Origin: Glandiceps talaboti
Taxonomy: Eukaryota; Hemichordata; Enteropneusta; Spengelidae
DNA: 64,000 nucleotides
Direction: 5' to 3'
Assembly: GCF_964340395.1 (NCBI RefSeq)
Contig: NC_135563.1
Span: 13,448,151-13,512,150 of the forward strand
Each line of letters starts with the position of its first letter. Position 1 is the first letter of the stretch. Below are positions 32,811-48,200 of the stretch, in pieces. The notes under the pieces are model-generated. The model was not told where the DNA came from, did not search any database, and saw only the letters and a list, made by a program, of their open reading frames with translations. Position numbers and translations under genes: made by a program.

Positions 32811-33046
32811 TCAATACAATCGTCTAGTAGCATACTCCAAGACCAAACTGGCAGCTCCTAGTAAAGCTGGTTCTTGTAATGTAGATACTTTCAACTGGAC
32901 TGCTTTGGCTGATGGTAAGGCTTTGGCTTTAATAGCCTTCTGAGCACCTTCATGGAATACACCTCCGAACAAGCCACACAGGATTATAACAGATGGGTTC
33001 AACATGTGTAACATACTGACCAATGCTGTACCCAGAGCTTCAGCAC
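32811..33046 (-). CDS. GNE: GNE exon 11 (terminal)
   Basis: Acceptor TTTTACTTTGTAG. Encodes [47 protein letters not shown] and ATRRLY, then TGA at 32,811-32,813. The C-terminus matches the GNE family ending TTRRIY. Confidence 0.97.
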
Positions 33047-36000
33047 CTACAAAGTAAAAGTAAAAAAAAAAACATTCAGGTTTATGAAACAAATGGGAAT
33101 ACCATGAAATAAAACTTGGCATACTTTTCTGCTGGAACATTACCACTATTTATTTGCACGAACACACACTATTGAACTGGTTGCAACTTACTCCTAGAGG
33201 GCGCTCTTCAATGCTGTCCAACACGCTATGCCAGAGACCTAACATCTACTAGATGAAACCAAGGACTAAAATACAAAACCCCCAAATCAACTTCATAAGT
33301 ACAATAAGTTTACACAGCCATAGAAATTGCTATTACTGTTATTTACATGTTAAAATTATTCCTAAATTATCAGAATCCTGTATATTCCACCAGTGGTAAC
33401 CTATGACCTTGAAATGTTGAGTGGAAGCTGAGGCAAATATGACTCTAAAATCCTATTTACCTGTAATCTCTCCATCTGATTTACATACACTATTTATCAA
33501 TTCAACAGCTACTTCATATTCCATCATTCAATATCAATGTCTTTATAGTCATTTATACAGTATCAGTGATACTATAAATTCTTTAATGGCCAATGTTTCA
33601 ATCCCAGAGTCTCATTATTGTTATCAGTGAAACCACATGGATTAGATAGAATTATTCTTTGTTCTGGACCAACTTTTGCTTTACTCAACCATAATACCAC
33701 CTTAATGTTGGCCTTTAGATGAAGTTTTAATAGAGAACCCTCAACATAATGTTAAAGGCAAAGTTTAGATTTGGATTAAATTTAGGAGTGGAAAACAACT
33801 GAGTGGCAGAGTTATAGAAAAAGTTCGTCCTAAACAACAGAAAGATTCTCTTGTAATCCCTTACGGCTAAACTGATAACATACATATTGGGGGGCTGATT
33901 TTAGGGTGCGGACCCAAAAATCAATGTTATTGGATATGCACAATACTATGTGTACTGCTACACTAATGTGTTCACTCACAGGTAAACTATATTGGGTGTA
34001 TGATATGACAAGAAATTCATTTATATTTAACGAAAAATTTTCCAAAAAATTTCAGTTGCAGCTATATCAAAGGCTGAAGTTTTGAAAGACTGAAGACTAT
34101 ATTTATACATGTAATAACAATATATTGCTAGATATGACCCTGATAGTTGATCTTTTGATTTACTAAGATAGATACAAACTATAACTATTGTAGTGACATG
34201 TTGATATGATCTATTGAATGGACGTTGGTTTAATCATAGTCTCAGTAGCGAGGTGTCCACAAAATTTTATTGACAAAATTCTATAAACTTGCAGTGTACT
34301 GTTTTGGGACGTTCAATGTTTACACTATCTTAATCACAGGGTGATTAGAATCACACAGCAGAGGAACCACTATCATCCACTTGTGTAATCTACCACATTG
34401 AAGAACAACAGTTTGTGCCTATCTTAGTAAACCGAAGGCTCAATTAATAAGAGTTGTATCTGAAATCCAACATATATCCTATATTAGAGATTGTACATGC
34501 ATAACATACCAATATCAAGGATACGCTGTGCTTCCTTGTTGTCTAGTTGAGCAGCCTGAATGAGATGTTTGGCTGTGACTTCTTCATCTGTGTTTATTAC
34601 CATACCATTAACAACTAGATGTCCAGCTGAAAGACACAAATTATGGCATTACAGAAATATTAGGAAACTTACTAATTCATAATCTTGAATGGTGCATGAT
34701 GGAATATGTGGTATCATTCTTATATGTCTATGAACATGAATTAATCACAGTCTGTTCTTAACAATATGCTAAATTATACACACACAGGTGCATTACACAT
34801 GTTGTCATGGTAACCAATGAGGGTGCCATCAATGTGGACCAGAGTTTTCTGCCCAACGGCATTCACATTATTAAATTTCAACTGTTGTTAAACCTGGTCC
34901 CCATTTGAAGTGGGTAGGTTAGGTAGGTAGGTAGGTAAGTAGGTTAGGTAGGTAGGTGGGTAGGTAGGTTAGGTAGGTAGGTAAGTATGTAGGGTAGGGT
35001 AGGTAGGTAAGTACGTAGGTAGGTATATAATGATAATACATGGTTTATTGAAACAAAAATGTGACCAAAATGGTCAAATTGCATGAGCTCACATACGAGT
35101 AAAATATACTAAAAATAACAAAACAGGTATTTATGAACACATCTGTTACTGCTGTACACAACATATTAAGTAATATATTTGTTGATATCAACACAACATG
35201 TGTTATAGGTTTCAAAGGATCTGTTGATACTAAAAATCCTGTATTATTCAAGTGACAGCTGTGTGTGTACACTATATCTTTATAATCTATTATTACAAGG
35301 ATCAGTATACTATTCCATTGGTTGCAAAAAAAAAATGTTTTATCAGGGACAGGGACCGCATCAATAACAAGGAAGCTCATTTACTAATCTACCCAACTCT
35401 TCATCATAATACCACATGGAATCAATTTTACAGGGTTTTTCGACATAATCGTAACATCAAAGAAATAACTGACTTTTACGCTATTGGTTTCGTTCTCTAT
35501 TTAAACATACTGGAAAAAGTGGTAGTTTCTGTATTCACCTACTCTCAACAAAAAGCGAATGAAATGCTGCTTAAATTATGGATGAAAACACAATGGTCTT
35601 ATTCCTATCATGACAACCCCCCCCCCTTATTCCTATGACAACCCCCCCCCCCCCCGAGTCACAATATTTTCCAGCTGAATAATGAAAAATATTGAAGAGT
35701 AACATAGCTTTTAGTACCTCTCAAAACAATTTATGAATAAAATGCTACCAATGGCAATGTGCACAACTGAAATTCAATATCTGATATACACATGCTTTGA
35801 GAGAAACACACTTCAAACATGAAAACACTCCTACAAGATACTAGAACATCTCGATGTGAACTTTCATCACTTCCATTCGAAAAAAAAATTTGTCGCCACA
35901 CACTAAGTAAAGTCCCTACCAAATACCAAGACAATCAGTAAGTCAGTTTTTGACTTTAATTGGTTCACATACAAACACACACACTGTGCCGTACGTACGT

Positions 36001-39000
36001 ACATGCATGCATGCATGCATACATACAGTTTTACATACATACATGATACACACACACACAACCTTTCACTAAGACTATAGCACTAACACTACTGAACCTC
36101 AGTTCAGTTGCGCTAAAAATATGGAAAAATAATGACAAACTACAGAACCAATGTCATAGATGTGTGATGTCAGACCACACGGGTATAAACTCCATATTTT
36201 TTGTTCAAAGCATTCAACTTGGCTTGCATGAGGTATTATACTTTTACTATGATTTACTACGATCGCCATGGAAGACTCCCATAGTAAGACAGGTAAGGAA
36301 GCCTCAAAGGCTTAGATAATCCCTATAACTTATACTAAAATACCGTCAACCTGCAAGTGAGAAGTTTTCCCCACGTGCAATGTAAACTATAAATCATGCA
36401 GTATGACACCATATTACCAATGATATCGTGTGATTACACATTTTTCTGGTAGGATATTATTGATAGTTTTATCGATTCCTTCCACTACATGTATATTCAT
36501 GTGGAGTCATGAAGGTCAAATGGTTAGAGTGGCTGATTTGGAATTTGTACTTTGAGAGTTTGAGCCTCCCTGCTGCCATATGTTTCTGAATGGCTAAAGT
36601 CCTTGAACAAAATTTGAACCATGATTGTACCCCACCCCAGCTGTATAACTGGGGACCCAATATAGGTTTAGGGCCGTACTAGGGTAATAATAACGACCCT
36701 CAGGAAAGAGGTGAAAATAGGCTATCAAGTCTAAATAAAGTGTATCATTATTTCATCATTATTATTACATGTATTCTCTCAGTGGATTTAGTAGGAGTCT
36801 CTGAAGATTTATGCAAATGAGATTGTCACAAGACAAGACATTCATTTCTAAAATTCTATATAAACCAGTTGTTGCAAGGGTAGGATGAACAGATCAGATC
36901 ATATCATTATTTTTATGCCAAAATTATCATAAGCAGCCTAGCAGTACATTGAAGTTAGTCTGGAATTGAAATTTTTTATTTTTGTAAATAAATAGCCTGT
37001 TGACTTCACTGTTGAGATACATCATTAGCTGGTTGTAACTCCTAGCCCTTCAAGAAGAGGTATGACAATGTATATCTCAATAGCACACTGACTAGGCTAA
37101 TAAATGATGGGTGTATGTGTCAATAGCACAGTGACCAGCACGCTAGTAAATAAATGTCAGAACATGTGCTCGTAATTTACTTTGCCATTTTCTATGATAT
37201 GGCATGTTCTGAGCATTGTATTCATGGCTACACACACCATATGACATGTCATACGGTCAGATTGCTTAGACTCTACCACCAATCACTGTCTGTAAAGTTA
37301 TAAATGAATGGAGTGTGAAAGAACATATGGAGTAATATGAAAATAATGACTCTAGAATGTCAGGAAAAAGTAATCTAAATTTCAAACATAGCAAACAAAA
37401 GAAATCAGTTTGGTGGAGCTAGTAGAATATTGATTTTCTGATCTGTCCAGCTTGATTTCACACAAGTGATGATTCTGTGGTATTTATGTGATAAGAAGTG
37501 TACACATAACAGAATTACTGGATTTCCAGATGAATGAGTTTACTGAGTACTTCAGCATAATGAAAGAAACCAGACTACAGGCAAACAATTAGGAGTACTG
37601 TTGTCAGAGTTACAACTGAATTCAAGGACAGCCCTAAATCAATGCAAACGTTTGTTTATGTATTAAATTTATAGCCACTGACCATTGATTGATTCCATTC
37701 AAGTAAGATATCAAGACTTACAGACACAGTTACTTGTCAGCTAATATTCTATTCCAGAATGGTAATATTTTATTCTAGGATGATCATAATACAAAATAAT
37801 GACATTAGGTATACACAATATTTCAAAAAATACCGTTGGGATAAGAGAGAAGTTGGGAAACTGCAGCAGTTACAAGCTAATACAGCAGAGGTACACGACA
37901 ATTTCAACGATTTGATGTAATTCCGAAATCAACAAATATAGTCAAAACATAACCCACCCATGGCACTCTAATCTGCAACAACATTGATCCAAAATGGGTT
38001 TTCAAATGTGTTTCCGAAAAAATACCTCCACATTTTGAACAACCTGCCATTCTCATGGCAACCACCAACATGTTAATGAGGTCGCAGTCACAACGGCAAC
38101 GCTTACAACCAATCAGCAACACGCTAATGATAGATTTGTTCATTAACATGTTGAGGAATGACGTAATGTCCTATCATCGACTGTATCACTATCAGGGCAA
38201 GCTGTTTCCCAACTTCTCTCTTATCTCTATTATCTGAAACAGTATTAAACCGACAACAGTATTTTTTTGAAATACTGTATATACCTAATAACATCATTAT
38301 TTTCGATTATGATCATCCTAGACTAAAATATTATCAGTCTAGAATAGAATACAAGCTCACATGTGACTGTAACTTTATACTAAATTGTTAATACATACTA
38401 TTTTAGAGGAAGATTATTCGTATTATTAAAACTTGAGTTTGTGATTGTCTGAACATCAGACATCCACAATTACATGCAGATTTACTTGAAAACTCTGAGG
38501 GGTGATTTTGCTAACACCTCTGGACCAATGTTGCTGACTATCATCATTATACAAATCCCACCAAACTTTGCAAGCTTGAAAGCTTCCTCCTGGTCATTTT
38601 CAAATGACAAAATAAGTTTGGAGTTCACCATCTTGTTTTCGAGGAAATCAACAACCATTTTTCCTTTTTCCACAGAGTTGACATGTATTTGGCAGCCATT
38701 TTAAATTCTAAAATTAGCTAATAATTTAAATTTCAATACCATTTTAATCTATATTTAAAACATTTGAATTATCATCCCGAATATTTATCTTAGTGTTATC
38801 TAAGAATGGATTTTAGTTTTCTAGAACAAAGTCACAGCAAAAGAGTAACGCTTTTATTACTTAAAGAGGTTCATATTATGTTGAAATTGACAGCAAAAAT
38901 CCTTATACTACAACTTGTTTATCATTATATTAGTTTCACTAAAATCAAAGTTATTCACATCTCTGCAAACTTTGCTATTTGAAGTAACCAAATGACAGAA

Positions 39001-42000
39001 GCCATCGAGCTGAAACAGCAACGAACTCAGTGAACTAGTCATTTAACAGGTACGAGGGGTTGGAAATACTAGTACCGTACACAGCACCCTCCTGTAGTCA
39101 TACACCAAGTCTGTGTCACTGAACATTATGCCTTCTTTAACATTTATTTAATTCTTATTTTGATGTGTTAAATTATAGACCTTCCACCCACAGTCAATGT
39201 GTCTGAGAGGGCAAGATTTTACAATGTAATTAAGTTATTATTATCACTATCCTGTTTACTGTGCTGTTGAGATACATCACTGATCATTAGCTGGTCATAC
39301 CTCCTAGCCCTCAGTGTTGATACAAGGGCTACACGTAGGTGGTACAACCAGGTGACCAGCTAATGATGTATCTAAACAGTGCAGTACACAGGCTGTATTA
39401 TTTCAATAACAGCTAAAGAAGGCTGAATGGTCTAATCAAAATATACCAGTCTCGCTGAATTTAATAACTAAATAAACTAGTGTGTATGATTCCCACACTT
39501 TGACATACCAAATACAGTAGATGAGATTTACCCAAAATATAGGAGTCCATCTGAATTTAGTACTAACTAAATAAACTAGTGTGTATCCCACACGTTAAAA
39601 TCAACTTTGACGAACCAAATATTCAAGTCCGTCTGAATTTAGTACTTACTAAATAAGGTAGTGTGTATCGCACACTTTAAAATCAACTTTGACATACCTA
39701 ATACAGTAGATGAGATTTACCCAAAATATAGGAGTCCATCTGAATTTAATACTAACTAAATAAACTAGTGTATATCCCACACTTTGACATACCAAATACA
39801 GAAGATGAGATTTACCCAAAATATAGGAGGCCATCTGAATTTAATACAATGTACTAACTAAATAAACTAGTGTGTATCCCACACTTTAAAATCAACTTTG
39901 ATATACCAAATACAGTAGATGACAGGTATAACTACTCTTATATGTAACCTGTCACCAATCTCACATTCTGATTGGTCGAGAGCCCTGCAGATACACAGGC
40001 GTATTTTTCACCAACAGCCATATTTTTGCTTGTTGTATCACATGATCACGTCCCCTTGTAAACAAATCTAGCAGACAACTAGAGATCAAGCATTAACAAG
40101 CATTTCCAATGCCAAATTTGTTGTCAATCGAACAAAATATCACCGTTGTATACATTGTAACAAGTCTTTGAACTGTACACTTTTCATGTAACAGGGATAT
40201 AGTCAATAATTCCACACAGAATGGCGAAAGTCCAGTGACGGCGAATGCACAGTCGTCACACGATCGTAAACATGAATTCCTAAATTTATGAAGGATATGA
40301 AAATTACCACCACAAAGCATATCACGAACATTTCTGTACATTTAATGGAATACGGTACGCAAAACAAAGACACACTCATTTTTCAGCTGATGGTTATAAG
40401 TTGAATATATCGCTGAGTGATATGCAAATACTAAACATTACGTCATACTACTGAGCAAACGCGCACTCTGATTGGATGATAAAGTTAAGGTTGACGTTTA
40501 AACAACCGCATTGCAGTTATAGGAGAGGTGCGTGATACTACGCTCAACAGTATAACACGGAAGTGATTTTATTTAAAAATGAAACAGCATTTTTAGACAT
40601 TCAAAAATGAATTCGTAGTCACATTCGTAGTCGCCTCCGGCCCTCCGTTATTACCGGAAAAAATTACCTCTCGCAGCAAGATATGGAACGGTATTTGGCA
40701 AATAACATATACATATCATTCATTCAGATAATATTATGAGTTTTACTGGTGGTAGTGCTAAAGTGTTGTTTCATAAAAGCCTTTTTTCGTCTGAGGGGGT
40801 AATTTACATATACATTGAAACACTCTACATAAAAACTGTTCTGATCTATTCAAAACAAATCATTACTTTTACAGCAAATTTTAATGTCGTTTTAGTGTAT
40901 AAATTTTCTACAATTCATGTCACGACAAGTTCATATTGTCATAAAATGTTTCAGCATTTAAGTGTCTTGAATTCTCCATCATGAATGTGATATGCCATCA
41001 AATTTTAAAATTGTTTTTCATCTAATTTTAAACTCTTTTTAGTACTAGCATATTTTACAAATTGTGACAAAGAATCTTATTTGACAGATTGATGTCTAGT
41101 TATGACAAACACTGGATCAAAAGGGTAAGGTGCTAAATTTGGCTTTTGGAAAGACACCGTATGGTTATGTAAGAGAACAATAGCACAATAGGAAAAGGTT
41201 TACTTTTACATGTAACAGTTGTGTGAGAGTTATAATGGAACCTGTTATCAACTCTGTATGTAGTTTGAATTTTAATTAACACAAGTATTACAATTGTTTG
41301 CCTACATGTAGACATTGAAACATTGATAAATAAAGTTTAACACATAGACTACACTAAAGGACTTATCGACTTCGTTTATCACACCTGAATTTTACCAATA
41401 CCAAATTCATGTCTCCCACTTGGTTTGTTACTGTAGTGGACTGTTTGTAGTTACCATGACAAGCTCATTTATCGAAATACAACTTTACTAATCACACAAC
41501 AACAGATTCTGAAGAACTCTACAAATTGGCTTGTGTAGGCATTCACTTAATCAACTAAATTTCTCTTTAAATACTGTTTTACAGTGACCAATTTTACTAC
41601 ACTCTTTGTCATAAAACCTTAGCATTTGGGTGTTTGAGACACACACAATCCTTGTTTGAGACACACTGAATCCTGGTCATAAGACCTTAGCATTTGATGT
41701 TTTATGCTACAATTTACTCTAAAACAGAACACATCAAAAGATGCCTTAGTCGGAGGTGACTTCTTCAAAGCATCCTGCTTTACACACTGTTACAATTTTG
41801 TATGGTGTCTAAGACACACAAACTTCTGGTCTGTAGAACAGAGTAAATTGTTGAAAATGCTAAGCTCTTATGACCAGGATTGTGTGTGTCTCAAACACCC
41901 AAATGCTAAGCTTTTATGACAAAGAGTGTATTAAATTTGAAACCTAGTCAAAATGCTATACTTTATATATATATATACATATAAACTTTATGCTCGATAG

Positions 42001-42169
42001 CTTCCACTGATTACAATCACTTGATAACATGATAACCCAGAAGAGCGGATCTAATTGAAGCACCTTCTAAAAAGTATATACTGCCATTTTTTCCAGAAAT
42101 CTGAACAATCCATTTCAATTATGACTGTATACTTCTATTAAAGACTGTGTGTGTAAGTACATGTGTGAA

Positions 42170-42248
<79 letters not shown>

Positions 42249-45200
42249 ATGTGCATGCAAATACATGTATGTGCATGTTTGAGCATGCATGAAAGTGTGC
42301 TATAGAAGTGAAACTCTCAATCTCTGGACAATTTACACATCATCATTTCTCAATGCTATCCATACCACACAGTTGACTTGACTGACCCTGAATAACACAA
42401 ATAATGCTGTCAGATTCAAAACATTAGGCTTACCTTCATGCAGTTTTTTAGCTTCTCTCTGCAATGCAATGCCTGAACTATAAGCCTCTACACAGCCCTT
42501 ACTGCCACATAAACAGTCTGGACCATCTAAACTGACAGCAATGTGTCCCAACTCTCCTGCACAAAAGTTACTGCCATGTACTAGTCTGCCATTCAATACT
42601 AAACCACCTCCAATACCTAAAATTTCACAGAACAGAAAGAAAAATGATGAGAAACTGAAATGTATTTTTATTACTTAAGTATCTTGTACAGGATAACTTA
42701 TATGTTGTAACTTCTAACATATACTAGAATGGCATGCAGGACTGCAGATAATGTAAGTTTGAGAAGATACATGTAGTTAAACAGGTCAATTTTTCTGATT
42801 TATTTTGATAATTGTGATATAAACACAGATTTTGATGACTGGAATTTGAATAGCAAATACTTGTCAAGATAGTGGGGTTAGGTTTGACAGTGCATTTGTG
42901 AAGGCTGATATTGTCAACTCTGTCAAGCTATAAGAAATAGCAATGAATCCACTGAAGGAGAAGATACACGCACCTTATATATAAATATGTATTTGAAACA
43001 ACTGCCAATAGAAAACTTATGGGAAAACTACATGTATGTAAATGCAAACAATTCAAGCACAAACTTTTTAAAATATATTGAGAAACTGTTTGGAATAAAG
43101 AACAGAGAACATAAATTATGTAGGGTTGTCACAATAGAGCAATTATTTACCTGTTCCCGTAGCAACAGTCAAGAAATCATTGACACCTTTACCATGACCA
43201 AATTTTCTCTCTCCCAATGCTGCACAGTTACCATCATTGTCTACCCATACTGGGAGATGCAGTCTGTTTGATATTGGTGTTCTCAGATCAATTTTGTTCC
43301 AACCTAGAATAGGGTAAACAAACACCATAACATTCAAATTTTATCTACTCCAACCATCCTAGTATGTGTATTCTGCCATAGAGTTCAAAGATCAATTTTG
43401 TTTCAACCTAGAACTGGATAAACAAACGCCATAACATTCAATTTTATCTACTCCAACCATACTAGTAAATGCATTCTGCCAGAGTTCAAAGATCAATTTT
43501 GTTTCAACCTAGAACTGGGTAAACAAACACCATAATAGTTAGACTTTATCTACCTACACTGGAATGCACATTCTGGTGTTCTCTACTTTGTTTTCAACTA
43601 TACAACATGGTATACAGCAACAGAGTTGATTATGTTTTAAGACCGCATGATGAAACACTTAGTATCATGAATATTACTGGTAATCATCAAAGGGTCCAAT
43701 ATGGGTCAAAATGCATGCATATATAATTACGTCAGTTATTACAATATTATAACATTGAGTAGTAGTTTTGCTCTGAGTAAAAGACACATTGTGAAATCAC
43801 ATGTGTTGTCATAAAAGCAACACTGTTCTCAATATATCCCTCGGAAAGTCATCCATGTGATTGAAAACTCACTATCCATTGTCTATTTTTCATACACAAG
43901 AACATTAATTATTAACTTAAATGTTACAACTAGTTGGAATGTAAGTCTGTCTGCCAACGTGTTGGGTTATCCGTTGGCATGGTGTCTGGACCGATCAGCT
44001 GGCATCTGCTCTGATCACAGATGTTATATGGAAGACAAGGCACCTACAAATACCTGGAGGATTTTTACTGATTCATAGAATTCAACTCCTAAGATTTGAG
44101 ATTATCTTCAGATTTAGACAATTTCAAATTTTCGTTTTACAGCATCATTAGTTCTATTGTTGTAAAGGAAAGCTGATGTACACTACTATTATAATTGTAA
44201 GTTTTGGTTGCTAATTTGATCAATTACGAATACTCACCATCTAATACCTTGGTGGAATGCATTACAACACCTTCATGTGGATTTACTCTTCCTCCAGTGC
44301 TTACACCTGAGACAAAATAGAAATAAATAACTATCATACATGCACAATCCAAGTTGTATGCATTCACACAGAAAACACAGGATTTATTTGCAAGTTAAGT
44401 TGTATGCATTCAAACAGAAATTATTCACAAGCCAAGTTGTATGCATTCAAACAGAAGATTTATTTGCAAGCTAAGTTGTATTATTGTATGGATTCAAACA
44501 GAAAATAGAGGAGCCATTCACAAAGCTACACGTGCAAGTTGGATGTATTCAAACACAAAATACACAATTTATTTGCACGCATAGTTGTATGCATTCAAAC
44601 AGAAAATATAGGACTTGTTTGCAAGCTAAGTTGTTTGTGCTCAAAAAGAAAATATGTGATTCTACCCTCGTCATTTTCCATAACAACATGTGTGTACATC
44701 ATCATTGGCTGCAAACATTCAGAGTCACCACTACATTTCAAGACTCTCAAAAAGTGTCTAGGAACGTACAAACACACCCTTAGTATCCAATGGCATTAAA
44801 CACATAATATATGGAATGGCTTGAAAGTAGTAGCTCCTTATTCTTAGCTTTCTATTTAGTTTTTTTTTCTCACACCAACCATCCTTTCCTCATGGTCTAT
44901 ATTGATGACACAGAACAAACAACGAAGTGTACTATTTCAGAAGAGATAAATACACATTATTTAAATTTATCACAACTTACCCACACCAAGAACCCTGCAA
45001 TTGTGACTACTGGCGCTTTTCAATGCCTCTTCCAACATATCTAGTAAAGTATCTAGTCTGGTATTATTACTTTGAGGGGTTGCTCTTGATATCATGTCAA
45101 TAATCTTCCCCTGTAACACAAAAAACACTTAGGTTCAAATAATCTGAAATTACTAGAAAATACATGTATTCCTTTATACATGGAGTTCTTGTACAGGGCT

Positions 45201-48200
45201 CGAAATTGGCAGTAGTCAAGGGCATATAGACTACCAAACATTGTATCTTGACTACTAATTTTGTTATTTGGTAGGCTGTTAGACCAGTGCAAATCAAAGG
45301 AAAAGTGTAGAGGAAACAAATGGATAAATTTGACTGCCAAGCCCAAAAGTTAAATTCGAGCCAATGTATGATATTCTCCGAGTGTTATAATTCAATATAA
45401 TCTAATCTGAAAACAACTCAGTGTGTTCTTGATATACTCACCATAACAACTCCATGCATATTAAAATGTGCATCTGCTCATTGAACACTAATGTCAATGT
45501 TCATAATTTTCATTCCCAAATAAGTGTTAAAACAGCACTGTTGTAACATGGCCAATGAAGCCACACTTTGTAACTATATGGTTGTTTTCAAAAGTACACG
45601 GCTAGTTATAAGGGGACTGCAGATGTACATCTATATGTGATGTCTATGCTTTCCTCAATCTTAGAATGACAATGTCTAGAGTCTAGATATGAATATAGAT
45701 GTCAGAGGATCATTACTTACTGCTTTACTGATGATGGCAACTCTTAGATTTGTACCACCAAGATCAACAGCTAAGGCACTCTGTATTTCTAGAATATGAT
45801 CAATGTCTTGGCTAATACTGTCACTAATTGGTGGAAAAATAAATTGCTTCTGAATTGGTTCATTTACATCAATTTCCTTCATAAAGTTGATGATTCGAGA
45901 CACAGCATGGCCATCTCCATAGATATATGACCTGGAACAAAAAGAAAACAAAACAATTAAGTTTTCCAACTACCAGTACACACCACCGTGAAGAATTCTT
46001 CAGCACAGGATATATAATTATATACAATGGTGCCTAATACTAAAGGAAATGTATACATAGCAACAAGTAGGAAATTTAAATGTAGCAACAGAATATTATT
46101 GCAAATGTATATATAGCAATGGTATCTAAGTGGAAATGCATACATAGCAACAATATATACATGTAGTTGGAAATATATAACATAGTAACATTATCTATTG
46201 GGAAATGTATACATAGCAATGGTATTCTAAGTGGAAATATATTCACAGCAATGGTATCTAAGTGGAAATGTACACCGAGCAATGGTATTCTAAGTGGAAA
46301 TTTACACATGGTAACAATGTCCAATAAGGAAATATATACGTAACAACAGGATATTATTGAAAATTAATTAAATGGTTACATCATCTAGTAGGAAATATAA
46401 ATACGTGTATAGTGACAGTAGTCACAGTGTAGTTGGTTTACAATTAATGTTGAAGCACAACTTATTTTCAATTTCTGAGAAGGAATATTCATTTGTAGAA
46501 TGGAACTTTTTAAAAAATTTAACACTCATGTTGATGTAGTTGCAGAGAGGAAATTTCTGTTACAGTTAGGCAGTGTAATGGACCTACTTTGTGTACAGCA
46601 TAGAGCATGAAGAAGAAGTATTGAACAAAACAATAGTGCTTTTAGTCGTATATCTCACTAACTCGTGAATACATTTGTCAAAAGTCAGTCCATACATGTT
46701 AGTTTGGTACATTTTTAATATTTTCTACTTTACAAATTTAACACTTTTTTCATAAGAACTTTTTGTCATTGAATTGAAACATGTTTGCTCCATTTTCAAA
46801 ACAACATTAATCATTGATCGGAAATAGACATTGTTTATCAGGTAAATTTGAACAGTTAGAGTAGCGTGCACAGTATTGAACAGCGTAACTTTTAATACTT
46901 GTGTGGGTTGGTTGTCAGCTTGCTATTAATATTTTACCTTTTAAGCCCAATATACACATTTTAAAACTAAATCTTAGAAATTAGCACAATGCAGGATTTG
47001 GTGAAAAAAACTTTTGGGGGGTCCCTACACATAAAGAAATGCAGCTAAGACAAAATCAGCCTACTGTCCTCTGTATCACTGTAAACTGATCAATTTTAGC
47101 AATTCTTTTAAAATAGGTTGAAAAATGATTTACAGCAACTCTTTTCAGCTGCCGATTTCAGAATGTCAAAAAGAATGTGACAGCACAACTTGTCCCTGGG
47201 AATTCAAAAAAAAAACATTCAAAAAGTTTACTTAATGTTTTTGCTAAGGTTTGGGAATGCCAGTAACAATAAAGGTGTTTATATAATACAATGATACCAT
47301 AATACCATACAACAGCCATTGCCCAATAACAGGAGGAGGGTTCAGTGTTAGCGCTGGAAGAAACCAGAGTACCCGGGGAAAACCTGCATTGTTTGGTAAA
47401 GTCAAACCAATTGATACTCTTCTTACTTACAGTGTTGTCAATTTAATCAAACCCAGAGTGGGTTCAAACCTAGTCAAGTTCCTATGCGGTATCATTATGA
47501 TTTACACCTCCACTCACATTATAGACCATGCTGGCATCCAGACTAGCTCGAACCCCAACCACAATGTTAAGAGGCAAGTAGTTTAACCACTCAGCCACCG
47601 ACAATCCCTAATCAGATCAAAGTGAAATTGCTCCCATATGATGTAGCATAATATGTTTTGAAACTAGATAAAACGAGGAAACACTTACTACTAGTAGATT
47701 GTACCTAGTTATATGTGTATTGCCCATGACACACACAATGTTTCAAAATCTTGGGTTATAAACAGCAGATAATATTACATTTATATATGATAAGAATTTA
47801 TTTACTTCCGTCAGGAGGAGAATTTCAAGCACCCACATTTCATAACATTTTTGTGTGACTGCGTGAATTAAATATTTGCCATTGATTCCACTTATAACTG
47901 TCTATGGTACTGGTAACTGAAACACACGATATTGTAATTGAAGAATTATTCATCACAGGACCCCAGTGTAAATTGTATACATAATGGTAAGTAAACTGTA
48001 CCCAGAATAAAAAGTAAGTGACTATCATAAACTAATTTGTGGCAACTCCCCTATAAATGAAAATGTCATTTAACAGTTGTAACTCTACTGATAAAATCAA
48101 TTAATATCTGTGTCACCTTGACCACTATTTTATCATCCTGCATAACTAGAACATGGGTGTCAAGTGACATCAATAACTCGGCCACTAACTGAGAATAATT

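Noticed and set aside
35045-35638. 111-aa minus and 128-aa plus frames in GNE intron 9
   Set aside because: They overlap each other antisense, lack recognisable domains and run into poly-C tracts.
38474-38704. 76-aa and 63-aa antisense frames in GNE intron 9
   Set aside because: No supporting splice sites or family similarity; ordinary intronic open frames.
39920-39953. Hairpin GACAGGT...ACCTGTC
   Set aside because: Only 7-bp arms, expected by chance in a window this size.
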